Assembly: GCA_003116875.1 (NCBI GenBank)
Contig: BCKT01000004.1
Location: 890,201 to 954,200, forward strand
Reading direction: 5' to 3'
Length of the DNA: 64,000 nucleotides
Source: Takashimella koratensis
Taxonomy: Eukaryota; Basidiomycota; Tremellomycetes; Trichosporonales; Tetragoniomycetaceae
Of the stretch, positions 12,663 through 24,400 are shown piece after piece. Under the pieces are notes generated by a model that was given only the letters and a program-made list of their open reading frames with translations, searched no databases and was not told where the DNA came from. Within the stretch, counting starts at the first letter, position 1. Each line of letters begins with the position of its first letter. Made by a program: the position numbers and the translations under genes.

Positions 12663-14090
12663 TCACGAAGCAGCTCGTGATAAGGGACACTGACGGTCAG
12701 CCGAGCATGCGGAGGATCGCTGCTTCAACTACGACGTGCGCTGAACAATTCATCCGTACTCACCAGGTACAAGACCTACGCTGTCGTTGATGCCAGCCCA
12801 GCAGATCGGCGTACGTGAGCTTGTCGGGGTGGGCGCCGACCTTTTTCCTCTTCTTGGTCGGAGCGTCCGAGTATCCGACCTCGTCTTTCATACGCTGCGA
12901 CACCTTGCGACGGAGTCTGGGATGACATTCAGCTTTGAGCGAAACGAGACGTTAGCTACCAGCTGATCAACTGCATACTCACAGCGCTGCCAAGGCCTTT
13001 CGAACATCGCTGACCGTCACTCCGTCAACATTGACGATCGTCTGACCCAACTGAATCGGCTTGGCGATGTTGGAGATACTTGATCCATTGATCGCTATCC
13101 CTAGCTCCATTACCGGCGGACTTGTCGCAAAGCTGTGTTCCATGACTGCGTGATCTGCCAGGTTGAGAAGGCACGATCCGTTCCCGTTCAAGCCGACCAT
13201 GGACTCGCACTCGTCGGAGTGTCGGCAGTCGGAGTGGCGAGGCAGGGCGGAGATACGGCCCTGGACGAAATGGTTGAGGCGTACACCGCCGAAGCGGATC
13301 AGGATGGGGTGCAGGTCGGGAATTGTAGGACGCGGGCCCGGTTGAGGGTGCGGGTTGACCGGCTGGGCTTGGGACCAGCGCCAGGTGGAGCGAAGCTCGT
13401 AAGCATGGGAGTAGATTGACCACTCAGAAGCCTGGGCTTCAATCTCTTCAAAGTTGAGAATGGTATGAGGGCGCTGCGATATCGCTAGACGATGGAACGG
13501 GGCCAGTATCAGCGAATCTCATTTGCTTTAGTAAGAAGGTGGAGGAGTAGGATTGGAGGCAGATGTCGGCTTTGCGAGATAAAGTCATCTGACTCACGCC
13601 ACAAGCCTGTTTCAAGGCAAGTCGCGATTTGACATGTTCCCGAATGGGCCACGACCGCCTTGAGGATCCGTAACCAGCCCGTGGATTTGGACGTGAGTGA
13701 CCTTCCTATCCCATAGACGAAGCAGGCGTTCTCGAATTCCGCAGAGGAGAAGTATTTGCGCGCGGTGCGGCAGGTGCCGGCGAGGGCGAGGCGGTCGGTG
13801 GGTCGGGGAAGGTGGGAGGCGATGACGCCGCTATGGTGGGTGAGGGCAGCGATTGTGGTGGGTGAGGAGGCGATTGCGGTGGTGCATGGACGCAGGAGGG
13901 AAGGTGGGAAGACGATGGGAAGAGGGAAGGAAGGTGGGTATGAAGAAGGGTGCGCGGGCAGGTGGAGAGGGAAGGTCAGTGGGAGATTCAGAGACGAGCG
14001 GAGACCAGGAAGAAGTGAGACGTACATGAGCTCGGGTGGGAGGTGGGCAAGAGTGCGCTGCCTCGAAACGGCTTCACAGTCGTCGTCCAT
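12663..14090 (-). CDS. F-box protein with DUF6699-like C-terminal region, copy A
   Basis: Exon 1 (14090-14026) encodes a short F-box start, RTLAHLPPEL. Exon 2 starts at 13830 with VIASHLPRPTDRLALAGTCR, completing an F-box-like helix set. Exon 3 (from about 13490) holds ILNFEEIEAQASEW, HPILIRFGG, FATSPPVMELGIAI and VDGVTVSDVRKALAAL. The last pieces resemble DUF6699, a domain common in basidiomycetes. The next exon is basic (TKKRKKVG). The stop assigned at 12663-12665 assumes one more intron. F-box proteins bring substrates to SCF ubiquitin ligases; the substrate is unknown. It is a paralogue of the gene immediately upstream (14911-17154), with the same first-intron position and phase. An in-frame ATG at 14462 would add a Leu-rich segment, but this looks like a pyrimidine-rich leader. 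Confidence 0.65.
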
Positions 14091-14910
14091 ACTTGAAAGG
14101 TGCCTGGCGTGGTGAGTGACAGGGCGAGGAGAGGAGCGATCGAGGAGAGTAAGTGTGCTTGGGTGGTCGGGAGGAGGTGGAGCAGGAGGGGAGGAGGGAA
14201 CCAAAAGGAGAGAGTGGGCTGTGGTGCTGCAGGGGGGTGGGAGATGAGGAAGAGCAAGAAGAGCAAGAAGAGGAAGAAAAGGAAGAAGAGCAAGAAGAGA
14301 AAAAAGGACAAGGTGGAGGTGGACAAGGACGAGGTAGAGCATGATAGAGGATGATGATGATCGACAGCCAGGGCGCATCACCCTCCTTTGGTCACTCCTT
14401 GTCACCGAAAGCAGCCGCGTCGAAGTGGCTCTTGCAATTTCTTCACTCGTCAATGTACACAAATATGTTCATTCATCTCGCTATGTGAATATGTACAGAG
14501 TCAGGTTTCATCAAGGCGAACGGGAGGGAGCTAGATACAATATGGCGCTTTCGGTCGAATGATTGTAGTGGTGGTAGAATGCGAGGAAAGAGTGTAGATG
14601 GGGGTCTCTGAGACTATAATATACAAGGCCCTGTCCATCCGGAGCCGGCTCTGGGCGTTGTAGGCGATACACATAGAAAGAGGAGGACTGTGCGTGGTCA
14701 AGATATCATGAATGTATCTTTAGGAAAGTCTCGGTAGGGTTCTGATTTACAATCGTAGAGTCGCGTTCATACTCAATGTCGAAGTCGTATCGTCATCGTC
14801 ATCATCTCGGTCGGTCGACGCCTTGCGTCTTGCCGCGGGTCGTTCATCTTCCTTCCCCGTCCATCCCAACCTCGTCTGCTTCTCTGATCGTCTTCTCCAT
14901 ACCCCAAATT
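14091..14910. other. Intergenic region between the two F-box paralogues
   Basis: It lies between the start of copy A and the stop of copy B. It holds a purine-only stretch of imperfect GAAGAGCAAGAA repeats (about 14243-14312) and no recognisable gene. The purine tract would form a pyrimidine-rich leader for copy A on the minus strand. Confidence 0.4.
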
Positions 14911-17154
14911 TCACCACGAGCCCGACGCGTCGTCATCCGAGTCCGAGTCCGATTCGATCCCGTAATCTTCGCTATAAAAGCCCGGCGCAGGCCCATCGTA
15001 GCTGTCATACCCATCGTCACTCATGAGTTGCCCATGGTACCCTCCACCCAAAGTCAAAGCCATGGGGAGCCATGGCGGGCCGCCTCCCATTCCGTACGAA
15101 CCGCCGTACCGTTCACGTCGACGTTGGTTGGCAGGGTTGACCCATCGGGTTCGATACATGTCAAGGACGACGCAGAGTTCAGAGTCGCGGTAGTCCATGC
15201 TAGCGGACCACCAGCCTCCAGCGCGTAGGTTCTCTTGTTCTCTGCCACTGTGTATCCGGAAAGGTGAAAACGTCAGATGTGATTTGGAATCTGACAACGC
15301 TTGGTGAGGCGATGACCTGGGTGTGGAGGTCGGTCTGACTTACAAGAGAGCACGACTGACTCCCCAGTCGATCAACTCGTACCCTGTCGGAACGTCGGGT
15401 CGGGACTTGCGCTTGGCCTTGCCTCTCGCCTGAGTACGACCCCACGTGTCTTGTTTGGGCTCGACTCGAGTTACCGGCTTGTAGCCCCAGCTCGTGACGT
15501 CGTCTTCCTCGGGCAATGCCGCGGTACACCTGTATCCCTAGTTAGCTACTCTCCGTTCTCTTATAACACTTTTCCTTCCTTCCTCGCTGCTCGCCCCGTA
15601 CTCACCAGGCTTTCAAGGCGCCGCGGATATCCCCAATCGTCACTCCATCGTCATTATGTACGGGAAACCTAACCTCCCACTTTTTCTTCCTGCTCAACAA
15701 AATGCAGACCGAGAGATCCGTCACGCAGGGGCTGGTTGCGAGCGCATGGTGAAGAGTAGGATGAGCCGTGATATAGTCGACACAAGTCGGAGGGAGGCCG
15801 TTGCCTAGTTTGGAGATTGATGGTTTCGGTGGGTCTTCAGGAATCGTCGTGTGAAGTTCAGGGGGTGCGGAAGGAGAAGTGGTTACCCCGTTGTCGTTGC
15901 AATTGACCTCGACGGTGGATTTGTCTATGGTGGAGCGCGCTGGGTGGATGAACGAGAATCAGCCCTGAGTGTGGAATGCGAGTGCTACAACGTACCTCGA
16001 GTCTCACGCAAGTGCTTGTGCTCGACCACCTTGTCGGGCGATTTCCCAGCAGCTGGAACTGGAAGGGTCCTATCTAAGCCTCCCTCGACCGTGACCGGAC
16101 GATCCTGATCTGCTTCCCCAACACGTTGCTTCTTCTTCGCCCTTGCCTGATCCATCTCCTCTTTCTCCATCCGCGCCTTCTCCTCCTCCTCTTTCTTCTT
16201 CCTCTTCTCTTCCTTTCTCTTCCTTTTCTCCTCTTTCTTCCTCCTCTTCTCCTCTTCCTCTTTCTTCTCTTGTTCCTCTTTACTCAGTCTCTCTTCCTCC
16301 CTTTTCACCTCTCTCTCCTCCTCTTTCACCCTGACTTCCGCTCGGGCCCCTCTCGCTCCTTGACCCGGGACTTTCCCACATTCTCCACTCTTCACGTCAC
16401 AGTCAATGTGAGTCGGATCACGGGCAAAGTATCCGTGTGCAAAGTCCTTGATACGTACGTCACCGAGGTGTTTGAGAAAAGGGTGGAGGAGGGGGAGAGG
16501 AGGTGGGCGAGTGGAGAGGACTGCAGAGGCGGCAGCAGGTGTGAGACTGGACGCTGTCGAATGAGATTTCTTGATTTCCTCGATATCTTCAATGAGGTAA
16601 GCGATATCTTCCTCCTCCATGATGTACGACGGGAGATCCTTCTGCGCTAAGTAAGAAGTCAGCTAGTCTCCTCTCGAGCGCAACTCGGAAAGACTTGCAA
16701 ACCATTGGCTAGCAGGACAAGGAGCATGCACTCCATCTTGGGTAGGCCCAGCTTAGCCCGACTGGCGACTCACCCCATTTGCCCTTGACGCATGCCGGGT
16801 CATTACAAACCTTCTCATGATGCCTGACCATCTTATACACCCTCCTCCAAGGTCCTCGTGTTCTGCCCGTCCTGCCCATCCCAATCCCCTGGCAAAGGTC
16901 TTCAAACAGCTCGTCGCTGCATGCCAGGCTGGCGTTGCGGCACGAGTCGGAGAAAGAGAGAAAGTCGGTAGGTGAGAGGTGGGCTGCGACCATGCACCTG
17001 TGGATGGGATCAGCACGGACAGTCAGGTGGGGAGATAGCTGAGATGGGTTGATGGAAGTCGAGAAGAAGAGGGGTGGACATGGGAGGGCCCAGACACGTA
17101 CATCAGCTCGACGGGGAGGTGCGACAAGGTCGTCTTGCCCGCTGCGGCGGCCAT
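14911..17154 (-). CDS. F-box protein with DUF6699-like C-terminal region, copy B
   Basis: Paralogue of the downstream gene 12663-14090. Exon 1 (17154-17102) encodes TTLSHLPVEL. Exon 2 (16997-16774) gives MVAAHLSPTDFLSFSDSCRN and RVYKMVRHHEKVC. Exon 3 (from about 16649) carries HPFLKHLGDVRIKDFAHGYF and a Cys-containing stretch, then about 65 residues almost wholly Lys/Glu/Arg (16330-16140), probably a charged single helix or coiled coil absent from copy A. Later exons hold HHALATSPCVTDLSVCILL and DDGVTIGDIRGALKAW, aligning with copy A's FATSPPV and DGVTVSDVRKAL. They are followed by YELIDWGVSRAL and an acidic, Tyr/Gly/Asp-rich end. An upstream in-frame ATG (17214) exists; 17154 is chosen by comparison with copy A. 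Role as an SCF adaptor is inferred from the F-box only. Confidence 0.65.
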
Positions 17155-17675
17155 GGTTACGTTGTCGCCAGTGGAATCAATGAGGATGAGATGGTAGAGA
17201 AAGAGAACGGTCAAAGCGTGAAGGGGGGTTCAGTTTACGTGGTGTCCGGTCAGCTAGCCGTTAGCTCACACTTCTGGGTGGCAAAGATGAAACAACCCGG
17301 TCCATCAAATCTCCGGTTGGATCTACCCAGTACATTGATCGCTCTCGACTGCGACGGGCTATGAAATGGGTATGGTCTGAGGGTAGGACAGGACATGGGA
17401 GAACGACGAGGGCTACGTATTGAGACAGCTAGTCGACTGACTTGCTGGTAGACTAACAAGGAACCAGAGACTCTGACGGACAAGGTAGGGATAGCGGCGG
17501 TTATGATGACAATGGTGCGAGGGAAGAGGAGAGGACAGGGTGTATCGCTCTAGGACAGGACCAAATCTATATCGAAGAGGAGCACATTGGGAAAGTGAAG
17601 AGGTGAGAAGGGAAAGGGTACAAGAGGGAGGGGGAGGAGATGTGGACGATCGAAAGGGTGCGGATGAGTTTCGCC
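17155..17675. other. Intergenic region
   Basis: 520 bp between the start of F-box copy B and the stop of the PHD/chromodomain gene, both on the minus strand. I see no ORF of note; it presumably holds the promoter of copy B and the 3' UTR of its upstream neighbour. Confidence 0.35.
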
Positions 17676-20439
17676 TCACTCGACGACCTCTTTCAGCTCG
17701 CCCGTTTCCACATCGAACACTTCGGCGGCTTCGAGCAGAAGCGTGCCCGTTCTGTCTTTCGAGACGACCTTGTTGCTCCTGGATTCGCTTGAGAACTCGG
17801 CTTTGTTCTCGTCGTAGCGCTTCTCTTCGAGAGGCTCCCTGATCAAACTCGTCAATCTTGTGCTGGAGGTGCAAGGTAAAAAAATGAAAAAAGAAAGACA
17901 TACCATGTACTCTCGCACATATCGTAACCTTCCCATTTTACCAGGAATAGAGCGTCGCCGGTCTTTCCTTTTCCTGTGATTTGCCTAACAATGTTGTGAG
18001 TGCGTTGTTGTACTGGACGACACTCTAACAATGTAGTTGGCGACTTACCCGACGATACGTTCCACTACGAAAACGTCCTCCTCTCGACTGACATACGCTT
18101 GCTTGCGGCTGATATCGGGTGAGCTATCGCCCCTTAGACTCAATGAGCATGAGAGTGACTTACCGACGCATGCATTTGGGTCGCATGCAGCGATCCGTGA
18201 TTCGGGTTGGTACAATGGTAGCGTTCGGCCTCCCTGCTTGACCGTTAACGACGATAATGGACAGAAAGCAAAATAAGATGTTCTTCACTCACGAGTCAGA
18301 CAGTAGGTGCAATCGGGACACGTCCAAGGTGGAGGGTTATGGTTGTCGTCCTCAATGCCCGCACAGACAAAGTGGCACCTGCCAAGAGATGTCAGCCTAT
18401 GGATCCGGAACCAAACCTGGGAACAAGAAACACCAAATGAACGTACCAGCCTTTGCACTTTGAAGAGAATGTCAGATCGAGTTTCATTGAAAAAGGAAAT
18501 GGCTGAGCTCACCTTGTCGCATTGAATCTGCTGCTTTTGACGACCAACAATACGTACATATGTGGTCAGGCAGGGTTCGATTAGGCAGGAGAGGCAAGGT
18601 CTTGACTCACAAGGATCCCCTCTTGGGTGTTCGGACCCATCTCCGGCCAGACGGCATTGCGCTGACGTGGCTTTCCGTCGCTTGGGGGGAGAATGGAAAC
18701 ATGCTTGCGCGATGACTGGGACAATTGGGAGGACACTGAGAATTGAGATGACTGCGAGGGTCTTTCCTGCGAGGACTGAGAGGACTCAGAGGACAAAGAC
18801 GACAGCGGTGATAGCGCTTCCTGTGAGTTTTCAGGGGCGGGAACATTTATTAGTGGGTGTTCGAAGCTCTCGCCTGTGGTCAAGGCTGATGAAGCCGGGG
18901 AGTCGATAACATGAATCTGCGACAGTCTCTTCTTTGAAGCTAACCGCGCGTGCTTGATCCTAGATAGGCGTGTTTGGTCAGCTCATATTAAACGTGCCGA
19001 CGGGTACACTCACTTCTCTGTCAGTGGAGAGGAAGAGGAAGAACAAGGCGCCGGAGCGCCTGGCTGAGCAAAGTCGTCGTCATAGGTCACCGACAGCGGT
19101 TGCTGATGCTCTGACTCATTGACTTTGGAGGGTGATGGCGTTGGACCTTGAGCTGTCACCAACGACCCCGACGTTGAGGCCATTGAGGAGCCTGGAGATG
19201 ATGAGGGGATAAGGGAGGACGACGAGGGTGTCTCCGGGACAAGTGTGGTAGCTGGCTGTGGATCATGTACTGGATCCCTAGAGCTTGTTGGGACCTCGTT
19301 CTGCGAAGTGAGTGCAGGTTGGCGGCGAGTCGACGTCGAAGGCGGGTCAGAGCTGGGCACCGACGACGAAGCGAATGGTGTGTTGACTTCCTCTTGAGCG
19401 CGCATGATCTCCCTTGGACTGACCCCGCGGGTGAGGGCAAGCTCGTAGGATCCTGGCTGAACGTCGGCAATCTCAAAACTGTCGTCCACACTGCAAGACT
19501 CCCAGCGCGCGATCTGGGATTGGGAGATACCATCCAGAAGCTCTGCTTCGAGCTCGTCCAGGCTGCGGCCCATCGCCAGGGCCGGCGAGTCCGTTCTGTT
19601 AAAGTCGGCAATGTTGTCGCCACTCGGCCCCCCGCCATTGTCGTGGACGTACTCGCCGATGTCGTCTTCCTCTGGGGAGGTCTCGGCCTTGACTTGGACG
19701 ACACTGGTTCCGCTTGGACCCGGTTGTTCAAGCCCCAACAGCTGTCATAAGGTCGCTTGATCAGCTTTTGTTCCTGCAGACTGTATTTGTCACCTACCTG
19801 CCGATCCGCCCACTCGGTCCACTCCTGAAACTTGTCGATCTGGTAGTCAACGAGCTCCTTGATCTGCACCGTCAACTTTCCTTGCTTGGCCTGGTTGGCT
19901 TCCAGCCTCGAAATTGCGGCTGCTTCGGCGTCGAGCCGGGTGTCCAAGCGGTGCTCGAGACTAACGAGGGCAGAGGCTTGTGCCTGGCACAAGCCCATGG
20001 ACCTCTCGAGCATCTCTACCAACGTGACCTGGTTGGCCTCGAGTCTCTTAAGGGTGGAGTGGTCCGGATCCATGCTGGACTGGCGCTGAGAGGAGCGCGG
20101 GGGAAAGTTGAGCATCGGCAGGGACCGCGTGGGAACACTGCCGGGGTGTGGAGAGTCGACGCGGACTCGCTTCGACGGGGAATGTGGGGACGAGCGAAGA
20201 AGAGGGGACGAGGGAGGAGAAGGAGGAGGAGAGGGGGTACGCGCATGGCGAGTGCGGGATTGGGACCCGAAGGTGGACAGGCGAGGCATAGAAGCAGAGA
20301 CGTCTGATTGGGACGTGAGGCGAATGGGAAAAGAGAGAGATGATGTGAGTTCTTGTCGTGGTTGAGAGAAATTAGACGTGGGTGGGGAGGTGGAGGCAGG
20401 CGGCGAAGCGAGGGAGTAAAGGGACGTGAGGCCGTCCAT
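17676..20439 (-). CDS. Nuclear protein with coiled coil, PHD-like finger and C-terminal chromodomain
   Basis: Exon 1 (20439-19798) encodes a Ser/Pro-rich, basic N-terminus, then a coiled coil of about 90 residues (LKRLEANQVTLVEMLER ... ISRLEANQ). Exon 2 (19741-19014) is acidic and Ser-rich with a SUMO-type motif VKAE next to SP and acidic residues. Exon 3 is very Ser/Gln-rich. Short exons then encode QIQCDKCKGW and CHFVCAGI...WTCPDC, the second half of a PHD finger; the usual first Cys pair is not apparent. Further exons give VFVVERIVG, then ALFLVKWEGY and ESTWEPLEEKRY, a complete chromodomain split by introns at 17904 and 17838. It probably binds methylated histone tails. No transposase or integrase sequence is present, so it is not a chromovirus remnant. 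An ATG at 20763 is in frame but lies in a repeat-rich leader. Confidence 0.78.
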
Positions 20440-20452
20440 GGTGAGACGAGGA

Positions 20453-20466
20453 GGGGGGGGGGGGGG
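20453..20466 (+). repeat. G homopolymer (14)
   Basis: Fourteen consecutive G immediately upstream of the start codon of the PHD/chromodomain gene (about 14 bp before the ATG on the minus strand, where it reads as C), so probably within the 5' leader. Confidence 0.85.
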
Positions 20467-20654
20467 AGAGACGAAAGGAGAGAGAAGAGATGAGGGAGAG
20501 GAGGAAGACCGGGTTGAACTAAGGACCGCCGGGTGGCGAGGAGTGGGGCTAGCACGTGGGAAGAGGAGAGAAGGTGGAAGAGACGAGGATGGGGTCGGAG
20601 GGAGAAAGAGAGTGTGTAGGGTTGAAGAGGGAAGAGGGAAGACGGATGGCAGAC

Positions 20655-20700
20655 GGAGGATGGAGGATGGAGGATGGAGGATGGAGGATGGAGGATGGAG
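20655..20700 (+). repeat. GGATGGA heptanucleotide tandem repeat
   Basis: About six tandem copies of a 7-base unit (GGATGGA and shifts) lie about 220 bp upstream of the start of the PHD/chromodomain gene, probably in its promoter or leader. Confidence 0.85.
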
Positions 20701-21400
20701 AAGAAGACAGAAGAAAGAGAAGAAAGACGAGACGAAGATGAGAAATATAGGGATGTTGATCACGAGTCAGAGTATTTGTGTGTGTGTGTGTGTGTATGTG
20801 TAGAAACATCAGTCAACCTTCCAAAGGAGGGGTGTCACGTCACCTCGAGTCATCAGATAGGCATCTCTCCCTCTCCCTGTCCCTTTCCCTCCAAACATCA
20901 TCTGGCCCCCTTGCCTCGATACCGCGATATCGGGTCGCAGCGACTTCTCGCTCAGTTCCGTTGTCAAGCTATACCAAGGCTTAGTTTCAGCGACACGTGG
21001 ATAAGGGGAGCATGAGGAGGAGGGGGAAGGGGGTCAGTGCGTCGAGCCGCGTTTTGATCCGATACCGATCCCGGTCTTCAAATTGTCGCATTGTCAATGT
21101 CAAGGTTTTCGTCAAGGTTTTCGCATGATCTGATTGGAGTCCCGGGTCCATCTATGTGCAAAGAATGCCGTCAAGGTCGTCTACAGTCGAAAATTGAACA
21201 AGGTGATAAGGTAGGGTAGAGTAAAGAATGTATGTGGAATGGGTATCGATATGAAGCAGAAAGAGAAAAGTAACATGAACGTCCAAGCTTGACTCGCTTC
21301 TCCCCCGGTCTATTTGCATACCCGCATTACCCGAACTATCATGTCCATCTCACAGTCGCGTCCTTCCCTTTAACTTCCTGTCCTGTCCATCTACATACCT

Positions 21401-24400
21401 TCACCTACGTCCACGCGACCTCCACATCTCTTCAACGGGCTGCTTGACCACTCCAGCAGGCAACAAATCCTCACACCTCTCAAGCTCAAAGCACCTCTCT
21501 CTCGCACCCTGGGCCAATCGAGGAATCCCCCCGTTCCTCTCGGACACGGCGTTGAAGAGGGCTTCGTTGTCCCTCTCGAGGAACGCAGCGAGCTGCTTGA
21601 TCGCGTACTCTTGTCGCATATTCGCGGGTATGCTGATCCGTGCGTCAGCAACTGTAATCCCCTTGCGTTGACAACTATCTGCGGAATACCCCGACACCTT
21701 TCGTCCTTGTCTCTTTCCACCAGCATCACTTACAAGCGTTCAATGCGGCTGGAGGCCGCAGCAAGGACGGCGTCAAGGAGTTGGGTGTAGTTGTACGCAT
21801 AATAAGAATGGACGTAAGGCGGCCCGATCGACTGAGCGGGTCCGTGCTGCATTTTGCTGTAGGAGTTGGTTGGCAGGGTAGGGAGGGGTCCGAGCAGACC
21901 AATGATCAGGATCAGCACGGACCGTCATTTGCTCACACTCAATACCTCCATACCGAGAACTCACTTGGAAAATTTTTCCCAGCCGTCGTAGCTGATATCC
22001 TCCCGGTAGTACTGAACGACCACAGGGGTGGCTTGACACCTTCCCATCACTGATTAGCTCCGATCCTGCACTCGCACTGATCCCTCACACTCTAGCCCCC
22101 TTTCACCTGCCCTCCAGTCAAGCGTACTCACAAGGCCGAATAAACCGAAGGGGACTGACTCGGCCTTCCCACTCCTACCAAGGCCTTCACACTCCCTACC
22201 AACTTCTCATACTCTTCCCTGGTCTGGCTGCCGATGTGCACGATCCCATCGGGGACAGGGTACCCGTCCTCGACCACGCAGGCGGTTAAGATACGGTACG
22301 GGACGTCTGCGGCGAGTTTGGGCCAGAACTCGGAAGGCGCCATGTTGGAGGTGTAGAAGTAGGCTGAAGTGGTCAGGTGGTGGACCGGAGGGGGTATGGA
22401 GATGAGGGATCGGGAAGAGGCATTGCAGGAGAGTTGGGAGCGGAGAGTAGAGACTGGGGAGAGAGGCAAGGGGAGCACAGCTTACAAGACTTCTTAGCGA
22501 GGATGAGGATATCGTTACCCCGTTCTTCGGGCGGGACCGAGTTACCCGCGAGGCAATACTCTTCGATAGAGTACGGCAGGTGCACATGACCACCTGGTAG
22601 ATCCCATGGCCTATTGACATGTTCGCCATTGTGCGGGAACATCATCAGCGCTTTGCTTCATCACAAATCCTAACCCAACCCGCGGCATGCTCGGACTTAC
22701 GTGATGATCCATCCTTGGCCGAGAGGGTGGTAGCTCCAGTCACCCCGAACGTCATGTTTCCACCAATACGAGACTTCCGAGATCTCAGTTGGTCTCGATC
22801 CCCACTGTCACTCAACTGTCAGCGTGTACTCAGCCCTTGTCTGACATCTACCACACGCCCGTCTCGCTCAGTCCCATACTCAGACCCTGTACTCACGTAG
22901 TCGGCAGAAATGATACGGTAGGCTGGAATAACACCCCGCTCCTCGTCAGGCACTCCGATACTCAGGTCTTCTCCCTCGATAGGTGGGACGTAGTGCTCCT
23001 TCGCGACGCAACGGGGGTCCGTGATACAGCTGACTGACTGGACGTCGTGCACCCATGCCGAGTGGCTGTGGCGGATTCGGGGTTAGCCAAAGTGTTGTGA
23101 AACACAGCACTAGCTTTGGACAGATGGTGGCTTGAGTGTGAACCGGTACTTACTAGACATCAGGCATGAGCTCGGCGGCACGGATAAAACCTTCGTACCC
23201 GTGCACAGGGAGGATCCAGTATCCCAGCCCAGTGGCCTGCTTGATCTGTGGGATGTCAACTGGCTGATCATGCAGTCCGCGCAGCAGCCATCACCCCGTT
23301 GAAGAGGGACTTACCACCGAACCCATCCAGATTGTCTAATTATCACATCGTCAGCTTGTTCACACAGGACAAAGATCATGTGCGAAGCTATCCCAGAAGG
23401 ACAAACGAGACGTAGTTGCTCACCTCGCCAGACGTGACACCCTCCCACCAGAGCGCGAGCCACCAGTAGCTTGTGATGATTGCCGGTCGTGGTGGACAGA
23501 CTTTGCTCTCTGGATGCGAGGAGGGAAGGAAGCACGGGAGCATCTCGTTGAGTGAGGCGAGGACGTGGTCATGGGTGAAATACCACGAGAGTCTGGATGA
23601 GTTAGTTGAGTGAGTATGATAGGTCGCTGAGAAGTCGATGTGGTAGACGTGAAGCTGGATCTAATCAAGACCCAAGCCCGTACTCACCGGATATTCTCGT
23701 CTTCAGACGCTTCGAGGAAGATTGCCTTCTGAACCTGCCTATACTGCCTTGCTTTTACGCACCCACTCGGATCAAACTCATCCGCTGCTTGAGGTTCCCA
23801 GCCTCTACACAATTTTTCCTGATCCTCTTCCTCCTGTTCACTCTCTAGTACCCAGCCCAACCTCAGCCCAAGTGCTTTGGCCTTGTTCACCCAAAGCATC
23901 AACCAGCCTGCTGGTCCTGGCCCACCTACTTCTGTGTCACCCACTACATCTCCGATCCAGTTCAACCCGTCGTCGCCTACCGCTGACTGGATGGTAGCTG
24001 TCTCTGATTCCCCAACGAAGATGGAACCGAGAGTAGGACCTGTCCAGAGCGCGATACGTTGGCGGCTCGCGTCGAGAGCGGAAGAGACGCGCACAGAGGC
24101 AGAAGTGACATCGATGTCCCCGTGCGCTGCGAGGAGGGCGAGCGAAAGGGAAGAGAGGATGAAGAGGAAGAATGTGGCACGGACGATCTGGGAACGACGC
24201 TTTCGGTATTGAAGAGGGAAAAAGGAGAAGGGGGCAGAGGTGGCGGACGGGGGGTTGGACGTGACTGGCGTGCCGGGGAGGGTGATCGTGATGCTGGGCG
24301 GGGTGGCGTCGTGCGGAAGAGGAAGAGAGGGGGACGGGGAGGAGGGGGAGGAAGTGCGGGTGGTTGGGAGGGGAGTGTACGTGCGGTACGACCGGGGCAC

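Larger units (their letters stand above)
20440..21400. other. Intergenic region with simple repeats
   Basis: It contains a 14-base G run (20453-20466), a heptamer array (about 20655-20700) and a TG microsatellite (20778-20795). Beyond these, about 600 bp show no gene. It is the promoter side of the PHD/chromodomain gene and the 3' side of the GT18-like gene. Confidence 0.45.

Noticed and set aside
16690..16735. Extra mini-exon in F-box copy B between 16774 and 16650
   Set aside because: Including it breaks the frame, whereas direct joining of exon 2 to the exon at about 16649 gives an open frame.
17676..20439. Chromodomain gene as a Ty3-type chromovirus remnant
   Set aside because: No reverse transcriptase, integrase core, protease or terminal repeats nearby; the introns and coiled coil fit a host nuclear gene.
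20437..20763. Upstream start at 20763 for the PHD/chromodomain protein
   Set aside because: The added residues would be encoded by heptamer repeats and a G/C run and look like leader sequence; the ATG at 20439 is preferred.
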